The notes: generated from the sequence alone by a model not told the origin. Shown: positions 24,504 through 32,836, numbered from the stretch's first letter. The stretch: 64,000 nt of DNA from an uncultured Christensenella sp. (GCA_910579705.1 CAJTUI010000008.1:1-64000); one strand, 5' to 3'. A program made the numbers and translations.

Positions 24504-26021
24504 ATGATATTTACGCCAGAAAATTACAAGCTTTGGGACTGCTGGATTTTGCGGCACGAAGGCAAGTACTATCTCTTTCATCTCGCGCTCAAAAAGGAGC
24601 GTTTGGGTAAAGGCAGCTGGGACGGAATAAACCTCGCCCTGTCTGACGACCTTATACACTGGGAGGAGTACGGCAGGGTCTTGGACAAAAGTCCCGACGC
24701 GGAGTGGATAGGCACGGGAACCGTTCAGAAGATAGGCGACAGGTTTATTATGAACTTTTCAGAGGAAAAGCCCGCGGGACGGCAGCGCGTGTATTTCGCG
24801 GAGAGCCGCGATTTACTGCATTGGGAACGCCTGCCCGAAGTGTGCCGCCCCGACGGCGTGTACTATATGGACGGCGCGGAGCGCATTGCAAACTGTATAC
24901 CGCGCTGGGACTCTATCGGCGTTGTGGACGCTATGGAGGACAACGGCCCGCCCTATTACGGGTTTGTAACCTCCAACACGTTGCAGTACGAACTGCCCAA
25001 CAAGAGCGGCTCTCTCGGGCTTGTCACAAGCGAAGACGGGCTTAACTGGAAATGCCTGCCCAACGCGTTTCCCGATACTTCCGCGTTCCCGCAGTTCGAA
25101 GTGCCGGAGCATTTCGAAATAAACGGCAGGCATTACGTCACGTTCTGCACGTCAAGCTATCTCGGGTTCAGGTTCGACGATTTGTCCGAGGATATGAGCG
25201 GGGGAACGTTTTACGTGGTGTCCGACAGTCTTACGGGGCCTTACCGCAAACCCGAGGCAGACTGTATGTTGCAGGGCACGCGAAATAACGAAAAGGTGAG
25301 CATAGTCACGGTCGGCAGACCGCTTATAATTGACGGTAAAATTTATTATTACCATATCTGGGGCGACAACGGCCCCGACGGCTGGGTGGGCACGGTAAAA
25401 CTTCTGGACGAGGAAAAGCCCTATAAATTAAGACTGCTTTACAACCCCGTCAACGATAAAATGAAGGGCAGACTTCTCGCGGACGGCGGCATATTGCGCT
25501 CGCTCGCGCAGGTCAACCGCATAGGCGGAACGCCGTCCGTCGGGCTGGTCGCGGACGGCGGGCTTAAATTCGTCGGCACGGGCACGGCGGGCGCGTTCGA
25601 CGCGCAATCTTTAAACGGCTCGGTCGGCGGGAAAATATCCGATCTGAGCGACGGAAGGATTTTGAGCTTTTCCCTGACGCTGAACGGCGGAGAGGGCGCT
25701 GGCGCGTACTTCAAAACTAAGGACGGTCGGCGCATAGGCTTTATGCTAAACAAAAAACGGAGCAGGCTGGAATTCGGCGAGATAAAAAACGGCTGGGCGG
25801 GCAACTCGGTGTTTATCGGCGATTTGTATCAGAAGTGCGCCGCCGCCGAAACTTCAAACGTTTTGCTGTTTGTGCGTAGGGAGTTTTTCGAGGTGTACGT
25901 GAACGGCGGTTACGTTTCGTCCTGGCGTTCGGGCGCGGATATCGACCCCAACGCGTTCGGGGTGTATTTCGAGGACAGCGACGGCGAAATGAGCGATTTG
26001 AAGATTTATCAGATGAAATAA
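24504..26021 (+). CDS. GH32/GH43-like beta-propeller protein (505 aa)
   Basis: Five-bladed beta-propeller related to GH32. It begins LWDCWILRHEGKYYLFHL, with Asp12 in the position of the family nucleophile. The segment FEVPEHFEINGRHYVTF (Glu199) parallels the ECPDLF acid/base block of the protein at 12757, and PRWDSIG (Asp136) may stand for RDP. The last 160 residues look like a concanavalin-type beta-sandwich. There is no signal peptide, so the enzyme is cytoplasmic. Motifs are more divergent than in true fructosidases, and the substrate is unknown. It ends the catabolic operon and is followed by a strong terminator. Confidence 0.8.
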   Translation: MIFTPENYKLWDCWILRHEGKYYLFHLALKKERLGKGSWDGINLALSDDLIHWEEYGRVLDKSPDAEWIGTGTVQKIGDRFIMNFSEEKPAGRQRVYFAESRDLLHWERLPEVCRPDGVYYMDGAERIANCIPRWDSIGVVDAMEDNGPPYYGFVTSNTLQYELPNKSGSLGLVTSEDGLNWKCLPNAFPDTSAFPQFEVPEHFEINGRHYVTFCTSSYLGFRFDDLSEDMSGGTFYVVSDSLTGPYRKPEADCMLQGTRNNEKVSIVTVGRPLIIDGKIYYYHIWGDNGPDGWVGTVKLLDEEKPYKLRLLYNPVNDKMKGRLLADGGILRSLAQVNRIGGTPSVGLVADGGLKFVGTGTAGAFDAQSLNGSVGGKISDLSDGRILSFSLTLNGGEGAGAYFKTKDGRRIGFMLNKKRSRLEFGEIKNGWAGNSVFIGDLYQKCAAAETSNVLLFVRREFFEVYVNGGYVSSWRSGADIDPNAFGVYFEDSDGEMSDLKIYQMK

Positions 26022-26029
26022 AAAATAAC

Positions 26030-26052
26030 GTGCCGCCCGTTTCGGGCGGCGC
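26030..26052. terminator. bidirectional terminator between convergent genes
   Basis: Strong GC hairpin, GCCGCCCG/CGGGCGGC with a TTT-type loop, with A-rich sequence on the left and GTTT on the right. It serves the catabolic operon (plus) and the membrane protein gene (minus). Confidence 0.8.
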
Positions 26053-26055
26053 GTT

Positions 26056-26712
26056 TCAGTCGCGGTATAGTCTTAAATTTATAAATGCCGAAACAATGGC
26101 TGCGACCGCGTGCACGGTTATGAAACCCCAGATAAAGAAAGTGGTAATCGCACATAGCGTGAACATATCGCCCGTTACGCCGTTTCCGAATATCATAACG
26201 AGAGTATACTGTAAAACCAAAACGCTTACAAGCGCGTCCGCAAGACTTATATTTTTAAGCATTTTTACAAACAGCCCGTAATTTCTACGCGTTTTGACGT
26301 AGTTGTACACCGCTACGGAAATTTTAAAAGTCGTATAGGCCGCCATAGCAATCGCGGGAACAGTAGAATAGTTTACCTGCTTTTTTTGCAATACCATATG
26401 CGACACGGGCGCTATAAGCGCAACGCCTGTCAGAAACAGGATAACGCACTGCGAGATATAAATTTTATTGCTTACGCGCCGCTTGCGTTTCGCATCGTTT
26501 ACGGAGCGATTAATCGTTCTTTCCGCAAAAAACGCATAAGCTCTCAACAAAACCAGCATCGCGTAATATACGGCAATCTCCGCGTTCCATACCGTTTTGT
26601 AAGCTATTCCCAGAAACAGATTGTAGCCCGTGAACGCAACCGTTGCAAAGAAAGAAAGGGCGGCGGTAACGACCGTACGGAACACATAATCGTCTTTCAG
26701 CCGTTTCAGCAT
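26056..26712 (-). CDS. hypothetical membrane protein, about six helices (218 aa)
   Basis: Six hydrophobic segments can be counted: VVTAALSFFATVAFTGYNLF, EIAVYYAMLVLLRAYAFF, QCVILFLTGVALIAPVS, VPAIAMAAYTTFKISVAV, LADALVSVLVLQYTLVMI and FTLCAITTFFIWGFITVHAV. A basic loop RSVNDAKRKRRVSNK lies between the second and third. No catalytic motif is seen. Proteins of this look are common in gut Clostridia without known function. It is 5 nt downstream of another small membrane protein gene, and the pair lies opposite a TetR regulator that may control it. Confidence 0.85.
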   Translation of the reverse strand: MLKRLKDDYVFRTVVTAALSFFATVAFTGYNLFLGIAYKTVWNAEIAVYYAMLVLLRAYAFFAERTINRSVNDAKRKRRVSNKIYISQCVILFLTGVALIAPVSHMVLQKKQVNYSTVPAIAMAAYTTFKISVAVYNYVKTRRNYGLFVKMLKNISLADALVSVLVLQYTLVMIFGNGVTGDMFTLCAITTFFIWGFITVHAVAAIVSAFINLRLYRD

Positions 26713-26717
26713 AATAG

Positions 26718-27254
26718 TTAAATGATTTCGGCTTTAAGCAAATCGTTGCCCCGTTCGAGAACGTTAGCAAGTTGCTCCTCGGTCTGGTCGACAACGGGTA
26801 AAAGCTGTTTGGTTTTCCTTTCGGCTAGTTTTTTATAAATTAAATAGTTCACGCCGCAAAGCGCAAAACCCGCAAGCCCCAGCATTATGCCGCCGATAAA
26901 CGCGGGTATGTTGTTTTCCGTCAACATCACAAGGCACATTCCACCGCCCAGAACAAGCGTTGCAATACACCCGAAAATATACGCGAAAACGCTTGCTCCG
27001 AGCGTCTTTGCGGCATTGAGTTTATCGATTGCGGAAAACGTGTCTTCCGCCTGTCGTTCAAGTTTTATAAGTTCGCGTTTGTGCGGTATCTTCCTGTCGC
27101 GTTTCATAGAAAGCGTCACGCCGCCCGTTACCGTAACTTCCGAAGAAGTGATTTCCCACCCGAAAGCCTCGTACATATCCAGCGCTTTGGCCCTGTTTTT
27201 TGCCTTGACCGTTTTGGTCGCGTACTCGTAAGAAATAAAGTCTTTGTCCTGCAT
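26718..27254 (-). CDS. hypothetical protein with two membrane helices (178 aa)
   Basis: The N-terminal 60 residues are soluble and contain SYEYATKTVKAKNRAKALDM and GVTLSMKRDRKIPHK, followed by an amphipathic helix. Two transmembrane segments follow (about residues 85-112 and 118-140), then a coiled C-terminus that could oligomerise. Similar proteins occur in clostridial genomes next to TetR genes, but no function is known. AAAGGAG precedes the ATG. It is the first gene of a two-gene minus-strand operon whose promoter overlaps that of the TetR gene. Confidence 0.82.
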   Translation of the reverse strand: MQDKDFISYEYATKTVKAKNRAKALDMYEAFGWEITSSEVTVTGGVTLSMKRDRKIPHKRELIKLERQAEDTFSAIDKLNAAKTLGASVFAYIFGCIATLVLGGGMCLVMLTENNIPAFIGGIMLGLAGFALCGVNYLIYKKLAERKTKQLLPVVDQTEEQLANVLERGNDLLKAEII

Positions 27255-27310
27255 AAATAAAATCTCCTTTTTTTATCCGTTTTACGTTCGTCCGCCGCCG
27301 CGCGTTGCGG

Positions 27311-27363
27311 TTGACTTTTTCGTAAGACAGGTGTATCATAAAACAGCCGCCGCAAAAAATCAA
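27311..27363. promoter_or_regulatory. overlapping divergent promoters sharing a -10 region
   Basis: Plus strand: TTGACT (27311-27316), 17 bp, TATCAT (27334-27339), driving the TetR gene. Minus strand: TTGATT (27363-27358), 17 bp, TATGAT (27340-27335), driving the membrane pair. The two -10 elements overlap by five bases, so polymerase can occupy only one at a time. The 9-mer GTGTATCAT (27331) recurs inverted at 27411-27419 near the TetR start. Confidence 0.65.
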
Positions 27364-27437
27364 CATATAAAAACCGCAATGAAACAAAACGTGCGTATAT
27401 GTCGCGGCGAATGATACACAAAAGGAGAATATGTATC

Positions 27438-27956
27438 GTGGAATACTCACCCGAAGAGTACTCAAGACACTATATAGTACAAGCGCTTTTCAAACTAATG
27501 TCGGAATACGAATACGAAAAAATAAAGGTCACGGACGTTGCGATGAAGGCGGGCGTGGGCCGCGCAACCTTTTATAGGTACTTCAAAACTAAAAACGAAG
27601 TGCTGATATACTATTTCGAGCATTACAGAAAAGAATTCGAGTTTGCGCGGAGGTTCTATCCGAGGTGTAAAGAGGACTACGTTGCTGTGGCGGAAAGCGT
27701 TTTTACGATGTTTAAAGAGCATAAAGACGCTTTTGTGCTGATAAGAAAGGCGCGTCTGGAATATATTTATCTCGACTATCTCAATCGCCAATTTGCGAAA
27801 ATGTTTCGGCGCGAAGGCCGCGAAGGGTCGGATTACCTGCCGTATATCTATGCGGGAATGCTTTTCAACATATCGATGGGCTGGCTGGATAACGATTGTG
27901 CGGAACATCCCGCCGCGCTTGCCGAAACGGTGGTGAACGCAATATATTGGGAGTAA
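27438..27956 (+). CDS. TetR/AcrR-family transcriptional regulator (172 aa)
   Basis: One-component repressor. The N-terminal helix-turn-helix is KVTDVAMKAGVGRATFYRYFKTKNEVL, typical of TetR, followed by an all-helical ligand-binding domain. The GTG at 27438 is preferred, 10 nt after AAAGGAG; upstream in-frame starts would pass through the ribosome binding site. Length is normal to slightly short. It is divergent from two membrane protein genes and shares a promoter region with them, so it probably controls them and itself. The ligand is unknown. Confidence 0.9.
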   Translation: MEYSPEEYSRHYIVQALFKLMSEYEYEKIKVTDVAMKAGVGRATFYRYFKTKNEVLIYYFEHYRKEFEFARRFYPRCKEDYVAVAESVFTMFKEHKDAFVLIRKARLEYIYLDYLNRQFAKMFRREGREGSDYLPYIYAGMLFNISMGWLDNDCAEHPAALAETVVNAIYWE

Positions 27957-27980
27957 CGTGAAAGAAATTTAATTTGAGTA

Positions 27981-28009
27981 TTGACATTTTTCGACGTTTA
28001 TCGTATTAT
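27981..28009 (+). promoter_or_regulatory. promoter of the zinc-ribbon membrane protein gene
   Basis: TTGACA (27981-27986), 17 bp, TATTAT (28004-28009); a perfect TATAAT follows at 28007-28012 with a longer, 20-bp spacer. Confidence 0.75.
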
Positions 28010-28041
28010 AATAAAAACCGAACAAACGGAGAGAGAGTAAT

Positions 28042-28965
28042 ATGAACAAAAAATTGGCCGCGGCTTTGTCCGCGCAGGGTCTTGACGTGACGGGCAACAA
28101 GGCCTACGGCAGCGTAAGGGGATATGAAGTGAACGCGTATTACGATACCTGGTCCACGTCGTTCCCGTTCACTTTGCATTTTTCTTTTTACAGCACGGAC
28201 GAGCAAAAGCGTAACATCGAAAGCGCTTTAAGAAACGCGGCGATTATTCGTTGCCAGACAAGTTTCACTCCTTACGGACTGAGGTTGTCGCTCGCGGATT
28301 TTACTATCGGCAAGCTTGTAAAGCGCCTGCCCGACGTGATTGCGCTGGCGGTTAATATAATATCCGATAACGGCGCGCTGGATTCCGAGCACTGCCCCGT
28401 TTGCGGCAACGCGTTCTCGGAGAGCAGGGTGTGTCAGGTTAACGGAATGTCCGTCAGGATAGACAACGACTGCACGGAGAAAATAAACGCCTTGATAGAG
28501 GCGGAAAACAAAGAGTTTAAAGAGGCGCCCAACAACTATCTTCTGGGTTTCTGCGGCGCGCTTCTCGGCGGGCTTGCGGGCGCGGCGGTGGCTATCGCGC
28601 TTTATTATGTCGGATTTTACGCGTCCATATCCGCAGTCATATCGGTTATGCTCGGCACGTTCCTTTACAGGAAATTCCGCGGTAAGCCGAACAAGATGAT
28701 GATTGTTATCGTCGCGGTTACCACGGTTGTCTGTATGGCGCTGTCCGTTTTCCTCATTTATCTCGTCGCGTCGGGCATAGCCGCCGCCGAACAGGGGCTT
28801 TCCTTGCCCGCGATCGAGGCGTTCAAGATTGTAATGGCAGACGAAGAGGGCGCAAGATTATTCTATACGGACCTCGGTATGGTTCTTCTTTTCTCGGCGA
28901 TAGGTATCGGCTGTCAGATAGCCTATCTCGTAAAATCCATTCAAAGACAAAATTCGATAAAGTAA
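28042..28965 (+). CDS. membrane protein with a zinc-ribbon motif (307 aa)
   Basis: The soluble N-terminal 115 residues are followed by CPVCGN (near residue 117), then two more Cys at RVCQ and DNDCTEK, consistent with a small metal-binding ribbon. Four or five transmembrane helices follow from about residue 165 to the end, including LGFCGALLGGLAGAAVAIAL and MMIVIVAVTTVVCMALSVFL. No enzymatic motif is seen. GGAGAGAG precedes the ATG. The gene is monocistronic, with its own promoter and terminator. Function unknown. Confidence 0.85.
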   Translation: MNKKLAAALSAQGLDVTGNKAYGSVRGYEVNAYYDTWSTSFPFTLHFSFYSTDEQKRNIESALRNAAIIRCQTSFTPYGLRLSLADFTIGKLVKRLPDVIALAVNIISDNGALDSEHCPVCGNAFSESRVCQVNGMSVRIDNDCTEKINALIEAENKEFKEAPNNYLLGFCGALLGGLAGAAVAIALYYVGFYASISAVISVMLGTFLYRKFRGKPNKMMIVIVAVTTVVCMALSVFLIYLVASGIAAAEQGLSLPAIEAFKIVMADEEGARLFYTDLGMVLLFSAIGIGCQIAYLVKSIQRQNSIK

Positions 28966-28969
28966 TTAT

Positions 28970-28998
28970 AAAAGGCGTTCCGTTTGCGGGCGCCTTTT
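28970..28998 (+). terminator. rho-independent terminator
   Basis: Stem AAAAGGCG/CGCCTTTT with an inner CCG/CGG pairing; the right arm ends in TTTT. Confidence 0.75.
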
Positions 28999-29021
28999 CG
29001 CTTTCGACGGCGGATATATGC

Positions 29022-29050
29022 TTGCCAAACGGCACGGAAAATAATATAAT
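29022..29050 (+). promoter_or_regulatory. promoter of the NYN-domain gene
   Basis: TTGCCA (29022-29027), 17-bp spacer, TATAAT (29045-29050). Confidence 0.75.
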
Positions 29051-29082
29051 ATAATCGTTAATAATCAAAGGGGAACATAAAT

Positions 29083-29844
29083 TTGGAAATTACGGACAGG
29101 ACAATCGCGTTGCTTGTCGATTCGGACAACGTTTCAAGCGATTACTTTTCAATTATACTGGACGAACTCAGCCAGTACGGCAAGGTGACTTACCGCAGGC
29201 TTTACGGCGACTTCACCAACTCCAAAGCCAACGGCTGGAAGTCCGCGCTTTTGGAGTATTCTATCGAGCAGATTCAGCAGGTCGCTTACACTACGGGAAA
29301 AAACGCGACAGACTCGAAAATGATTATCGACGCTATGGATATTCTGTACACGGGCAAGGTAGACTGTTTCTGTCTTGCCACCAGCGACAGCGATTTCACC
29401 AGCCTTGCAATGCGGTTCAGGAACGACAACTTAATCGTAATCGGCGCGGGCGAGAAGAAAACGCCGTCCTCGTTCAGGAAGGCGTGCGACATTTTCATAC
29501 CAGTGGACGACTTACTCAACACCAAAAAGCAACAGGCGAAAACCGCGGGTAAATCGCAGAAGAAGGAGCCTGCCGCCGCGCCCGACGACGGCATAGAAAA
29601 GAAACGCAGAAATATTATAAGTATCGGCAAGCGCATCTTAAAGGACGGGGCGGATACGGACGGCTGGATGCATTTTTCCGCGTTTATGAACGAGATATGG
29701 CGCAAGGAAAACGACTTCAACCCCAAGCTGTACGGGCACGAAAACAGCAGACCCATTCCGTTTTTCTGCAGCCTGAAAGAGAAAAACAAAGCCGTCTTTC
29801 AGCTCGAAAGACAGGATAAGGTGGATAAAATCAAAATAAACTGA
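29083..29844 (+). CDS. NYN-domain protein, LabA/DUF88-like PIN-type nuclease (253 aa)
   Basis: The first 145 residues are a NYN (PIN-like) domain with its acidic triad: LLVDSDN (Asp13, Asp15), KNATDSKMIIDAMDIL and LATSDSDFTSL. Such domains cut RNA in the characterised families. A Lys/Ala-rich linker follows, then a C-terminal winged-helix-like region resembling OST-HTH (GKRILKDGADTDGWMHFSAF), a module that binds RNA in relatives. A TTG start lies about 7 nt after AAAGGGG. The gene stands alone between a promoter and a strong terminator. The nuclease activity is inferred from conserved acids. Confidence 0.9.
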   Translation: MEITDRTIALLVDSDNVSSDYFSIILDELSQYGKVTYRRLYGDFTNSKANGWKSALLEYSIEQIQQVAYTTGKNATDSKMIIDAMDILYTGKVDCFCLATSDSDFTSLAMRFRNDNLIVIGAGEKKTPSSFRKACDIFIPVDDLLNTKKQQAKTAGKSQKKEPAAAPDDGIEKKRRNIISIGKRILKDGADTDGWMHFSAFMNEIWRKENDFNPKLYGHENSRPIPFFCSLKEKNKAVFQLERQDKVDKIKIN

Positions 29845-29848
29845 TAAA

Positions 29849-29890
29849 CCCCCGCGGCGGCGCGAAAAGCCCGCCGCGGGGGCTTTTTTT
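29849..29890 (+). terminator. strong rho-independent terminator
   Basis: Twelve-pair GC stem CCCCCGCGGCGG/CCGCCGCGGGGG, 10-nt loop, then CTTTTTTTT. Confidence 0.95.
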
Positions 29891-30027
29891 TGTTTGGGGG
29901 GAATGGAGCTATTTCTGCCGCGCGTTTTTTGCGTTTGCGACAAAACAATTTAAAATCCGACAAGTTTATACAAAATTATCCCCGTGAGGTGTAGTAATAT
30001 CAGATAAAAACCACGGAGCGGAAAATT

Positions 30028-30339
30028 ATGACGGTTACCGGATATCTGCGCGAAAAGATACTGTACATAAATCTTTCGGGCGAAATGGACGAATGTTCCG
30101 CGCAGGACGCGCGCGCAAAATGCGACAAGCTTATAGAAGATAACGCGAACGTACGCAAGATAATAATCAACCTTTCCGAAGTGGCCTTTATGGACTCAAC
30201 GGGAATAGGTTTTCTGATAGGCAGGTATAAAAAGGCCTCGCGCCTGTCCGTGCCGCTGCTGGTTGAAAAGCCCAACTTCGCCGCGGACAAAATACTTAAT
30301 TTAAGCGGAATTTATTCGTTGATACCGAAAGCGGAATAA
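30028..30339 (+). CDS. spoIIAA: anti-sigma-F factor antagonist SpoIIAA (103 aa)
   Basis: STAS-domain protein that frees sigma-F in the forespore by binding SpoIIAB when dephosphorylated. The phosphorylated serine is Ser57 in FMDSTGIGFLIGRYK, the hallmark of the family. Length is slightly below the usual 115-117 residues. It is first in the spoIIAA-spoIIAB-sigF operon, with 9 nt to the next gene. In known spore-formers the operon is under sigma-H; no confident sigma-H promoter could be picked by eye. Confidence 0.95.
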   Translation: MTVTGYLREKILYINLSGEMDECSAQDARAKCDKLIEDNANVRKIIINLSEVAFMDSTGIGFLIGRYKKASRLSVPLLVEKPNFAADKILNLSGIYSLIPKAE

Positions 30340-30348
30340 AGGTGAAAA

Positions 30349-30786
30349 ATGACAAGAAACTATCTTAAACTTCAATTCTATTCTCTTCCTGTAAATCAGG
30401 CGTTCGCGCGCGACGCGGTCGCCGCGTTCTGTCTGGAATTAAATCCTTCTCTTTCCGCCCTGTCGGACGTAAAAACCGCGGTGTCGGAAGCGGTTACAAA
30501 CTGCACCGTGCACGCGTACAGGGGCAATCTCGGTCTTGTCACGGTCGAGTGCGAAATAGAGGGCAAAGAACTACATATAAAGGTGAGCGATACGGGCAAG
30601 GGCATAACCGATATCCAGAAAGCGGTCCAGCCCTTTTACACCACGCTCCCTTCCGACGAACGCTCGGGTATGGGCTTTACCATAATGCAGACTTTTATGG
30701 ACGAGTTTTCCGTAAATTCCATACAGGGCGAGGGCACGGTCGTATATATGTCTAAAAGTTTTGAACCGGAAGTGGAGAATGCTTGA
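30349..30786 (+). CDS. spoIIAB: anti-sigma-F factor / serine kinase SpoIIAB (145 aa)
   Basis: GHKL-type kinase that holds sigma-F inactive and phosphorylates SpoIIAA. The N-box lies in VSEAVTNCTVHAY, the G1 box in DTGKGI and the G2 box in RSGMGFTIMQTFMD. Length is standard. Its stop overlaps the sigF start in the string ATGCTTGA, typical of this operon in Bacillota and consistent with translational coupling. Confidence 0.96.
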   Translation: MTRNYLKLQFYSLPVNQAFARDAVAAFCLELNPSLSALSDVKTAVSEAVTNCTVHAYRGNLGLVTVECEIEGKELHIKVSDTGKGITDIQKAVQPFYTTLPSDERSGMGFTIMQTFMDEFSVNSIQGEGTVVYMSKSFEPEVENA

Positions 30787-31504
30787 TGTCGAACAGACGA
30801 ACTGTTTGATACGAAAGGCGAAACAGGGCGACGGCGGCGCAAAGGAAACGCTGCTTTTGGAAAACAACAACCTGATAAAGAGTATTGTTAGGCGTTATCT
30901 CGGCAAAGGCGTCGAGTACGACGATTTGAATCAGCTGGCGGGCATTGGTCTTTTGAAAGCCATAAACGGCTTTGACGAAAGTTTCGGCGTGCGGTTTTCT
31001 ACGTACGCCGTTCCTATGATAGCGGGCGAGATAAAGCGGTTTATGCGCGACGACGGCAGCATAAAAGTTTCCCGCGCGATTAAAAGCTGCGCCAAACAGA
31101 TAAATATATTTATCGAGCAGTATTCGGCGGAGCACGGCGCGCAACCCACCGTCAAGATTATCGCGGAGCAATTCGGTATGCCCGAAAGCGAAGTCGTGTT
31201 TACGATGGGCTCTACGCATATGCCCGTGTCGATTTACAATCAGGGCGATTACAAGGACGAGAAAACGCAGGAGCTTTTGGACAAGCTTCCCGTCGAGGAC
31301 AGGCAGGAGGACATAATCGAGTCCTTACAGCTGAAAACCGCAATCGCGGGACTTCCGGAGCGCGACAGGAAGGTCATAATACTCAGGTATTTCCGAGATA
31401 TGACCCAGAGCGAGGTCGCGAATATGCTCGGCGTGTCGCAGGTGCAGGTTTCGCGTATCGAAAACAAAATAATGGAAACTTTCAGGAAGGATCTGACAGG
31501 CTGA
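30779..31504 (+). CDS. sigF: RNA polymerase sporulation sigma factor SigF (241 aa)
   Basis: Forespore-specific sigma factor. Region 2 contains NNLIKSIVRRYLGKGVEYDD and FSTYAVPMIAGEIKRF, region 3 is partial, and region 4 ends with MTQSEVANMLGVSQVQVSRI, the -35-binding helix-turn-helix. The ATG at 30779, inside the spoIIAB end, is preferred; an in-frame TTG at 30761 is possible. Third gene of the operon and followed by a terminator. Confidence 0.96.
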   Translation: MLDVEQTNCLIRKAKQGDGGAKETLLLENNNLIKSIVRRYLGKGVEYDDLNQLAGIGLLKAINGFDESFGVRFSTYAVPMIAGEIKRFMRDDGSIKVSRAIKSCAKQINIFIEQYSAEHGAQPTVKIIAEQFGMPESEVVFTMGSTHMPVSIYNQGDYKDEKTQELLDKLPVEDRQEDIIESLQLKTAIAGLPERDRKVIILRYFRDMTQSEVANMLGVSQVQVSRIENKIMETFRKDLTG

Positions 31505-31545
31505 AGGGGGCGGACGGCAAAGACCGTGCGCCCCTTTGAATTTTT
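31503..31545 (+). terminator. terminator of the spoIIA operon
   Basis: Inverted repeat with outer arms GAAGGGG/CCCCTTT and an inner ACGG/CCGT pairing, then GAATTTTTG. Some internal mismatches. Confidence 0.65.
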
Positions 31546-31546
31546 G

Positions 31547-31575
31547 TTGTCAAACGCCGCGGGCCGTGTTATAAT
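31547..31575 (+). promoter_or_regulatory. promoter of the aminotransferase gene
   Basis: TTGTCA (31547-31552), 17 bp, TATAAT (31570-31575), about 18 nt before the ATG. Confidence 0.8.
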
Positions 31576-31592
31576 ACTTGCGGAGGTGCGGT

Positions 31593-32780
31593 ATGTTGAA
31601 CACTGAAAACGTCGGGCTCGGCAAGGTGCGTTCGAGCATAAGGGAACTTTTCGAATACGGCAGAAAGCGAAAAGCGGAGATAGGCGAGGACAACGTGTAC
31701 GATTTTTCGCTCGGCAATCCCAGCGTTCCCGCCCCGCCCGAAGTCGGGGAGGCGCTTAAAGAACTTATTGAAAATTGCGACCCCGTGGCCCTGCACGGCT
31801 ACACCTCGGCGCAGGGCGCTTACGAAGTGCGCAAAATTATAGCCGGTTACACCAATTCGCGGTTCGGCACTTCCCTGAATGCGGACTGCATATATATGAC
31901 GTGCGGCGCGGCGGCCTCGCTTACGATAACGTTGAACGCGCTTGTCAACGCGGGCGACGAGGTAATAACGTTCGTTCCGTACTTTCCCGAATACAAGGTG
32001 TTTGCGCGGCACGCGGGCGCGGAGCTTGTCGCCGTCAAAACCCGCGCGGAAGATTTTCAGATAGATTTCGAAAATCTTAAATCCGCACTGTCGCCCAAAA
32101 CCAAAGCGGTTATAATAAACTCGCCCAACAACCCTTGCGGCGTGGTATACGGCGAAGAGGTCATAAAACGCCTTGTCTGCGTTTTGAACGAGCACACCAA
32201 AAGAACGGGCAATCCCGTTTATCTTATTTCGGACGAGCCTTACAGGGAACTCGTATTCGACGATTCGACGTCCGTTCCGTATATAATGAACTTTTACAAA
32301 CGCAGTATCGTCGCATATTCGTACAGCAAAAGCCTGTCGCTCCCCGGCGAGAGGATAGGATATATCGCGGTAAACAACGCTATGCCCGAGTTCAACGACG
32401 TATATGCTGGCGTATGCGGGGCGGGCAGGGCGCTGGGCTACGTATGCGCGCCCGCGCTGTTTCAGCGGCTTATTGCAAAGGTCTACGACAAGACGGCGGA
32501 CGTTTCGGTCTATAAAGCCAACAGGGACAGGCTGTGCTCGGCGCTGACCGAATACGGCTACAAGGTGATAAAACCCGACGGAGCGTTCTATCTGTTTGTG
32601 AAATCGCCCGAGCCCGACGCAAAAGCGTTTTCCGAACGCGCAAAGGAATACGAGCTGTTGCTCGTCGCGGGCGACGATTTCGGTTGCGGCGGATACGCGC
32701 GCATTTCGTATTGCGTCGCGCCCGAAATGATTGAGAGGGCTTTGCCCGCGTTCAAAAAACTTTTCGAAAGTTATAAATAG
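31593..32780 (+). CDS. pyridoxal-phosphate aminotransferase, class I/II (395 aa)
   Basis: Fold-type I aminotransferase of the aspartate aminotransferase superfamily. The PLP-binding lysine is Lys246 in AYSYSKSLSLPGERIGY; NSPNNPCG and LISDEPYREL (Asp214) contact the cofactor; the N-terminal GNPSVPAP loop is in place. The ATG at 31593 has GGAGG 6 nt upstream. It stands alone under its own promoter. It most resembles AspC-like enzymes of gut Clostridia. The amino donor cannot be told from sequence. Confidence 0.92.
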   Translation: MLNTENVGLGKVRSSIRELFEYGRKRKAEIGEDNVYDFSLGNPSVPAPPEVGEALKELIENCDPVALHGYTSAQGAYEVRKIIAGYTNSRFGTSLNADCIYMTCGAAASLTITLNALVNAGDEVITFVPYFPEYKVFARHAGAELVAVKTRAEDFQIDFENLKSALSPKTKAVIINSPNNPCGVVYGEEVIKRLVCVLNEHTKRTGNPVYLISDEPYRELVFDDSTSVPYIMNFYKRSIVAYSYSKSLSLPGERIGYIAVNNAMPEFNDVYAGVCGAGRALGYVCAPALFQRLIAKVYDKTADVSVYKANRDRLCSALTEYGYKVIKPDGAFYLFVKSPEPDAKAFSERAKEYELLLVAGDDFGCGGYARISYCVAPEMIERALPAFKKLFESYK

Positions 32781-32783
32781 CAA

Positions 32784-32812
32784 TTTACAAATCGAGTTTT
32801 TTATGTTATAAT
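32784..32812 (+). promoter_or_regulatory. promoter of the ferritin gene
   Basis: TTTACA (32784-32789), 17 bp, TATAAT (32807-32812). Confidence 0.75.
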
Positions 32813-32836
32813 AAAATCGATTTACGGAGGTTAAAA

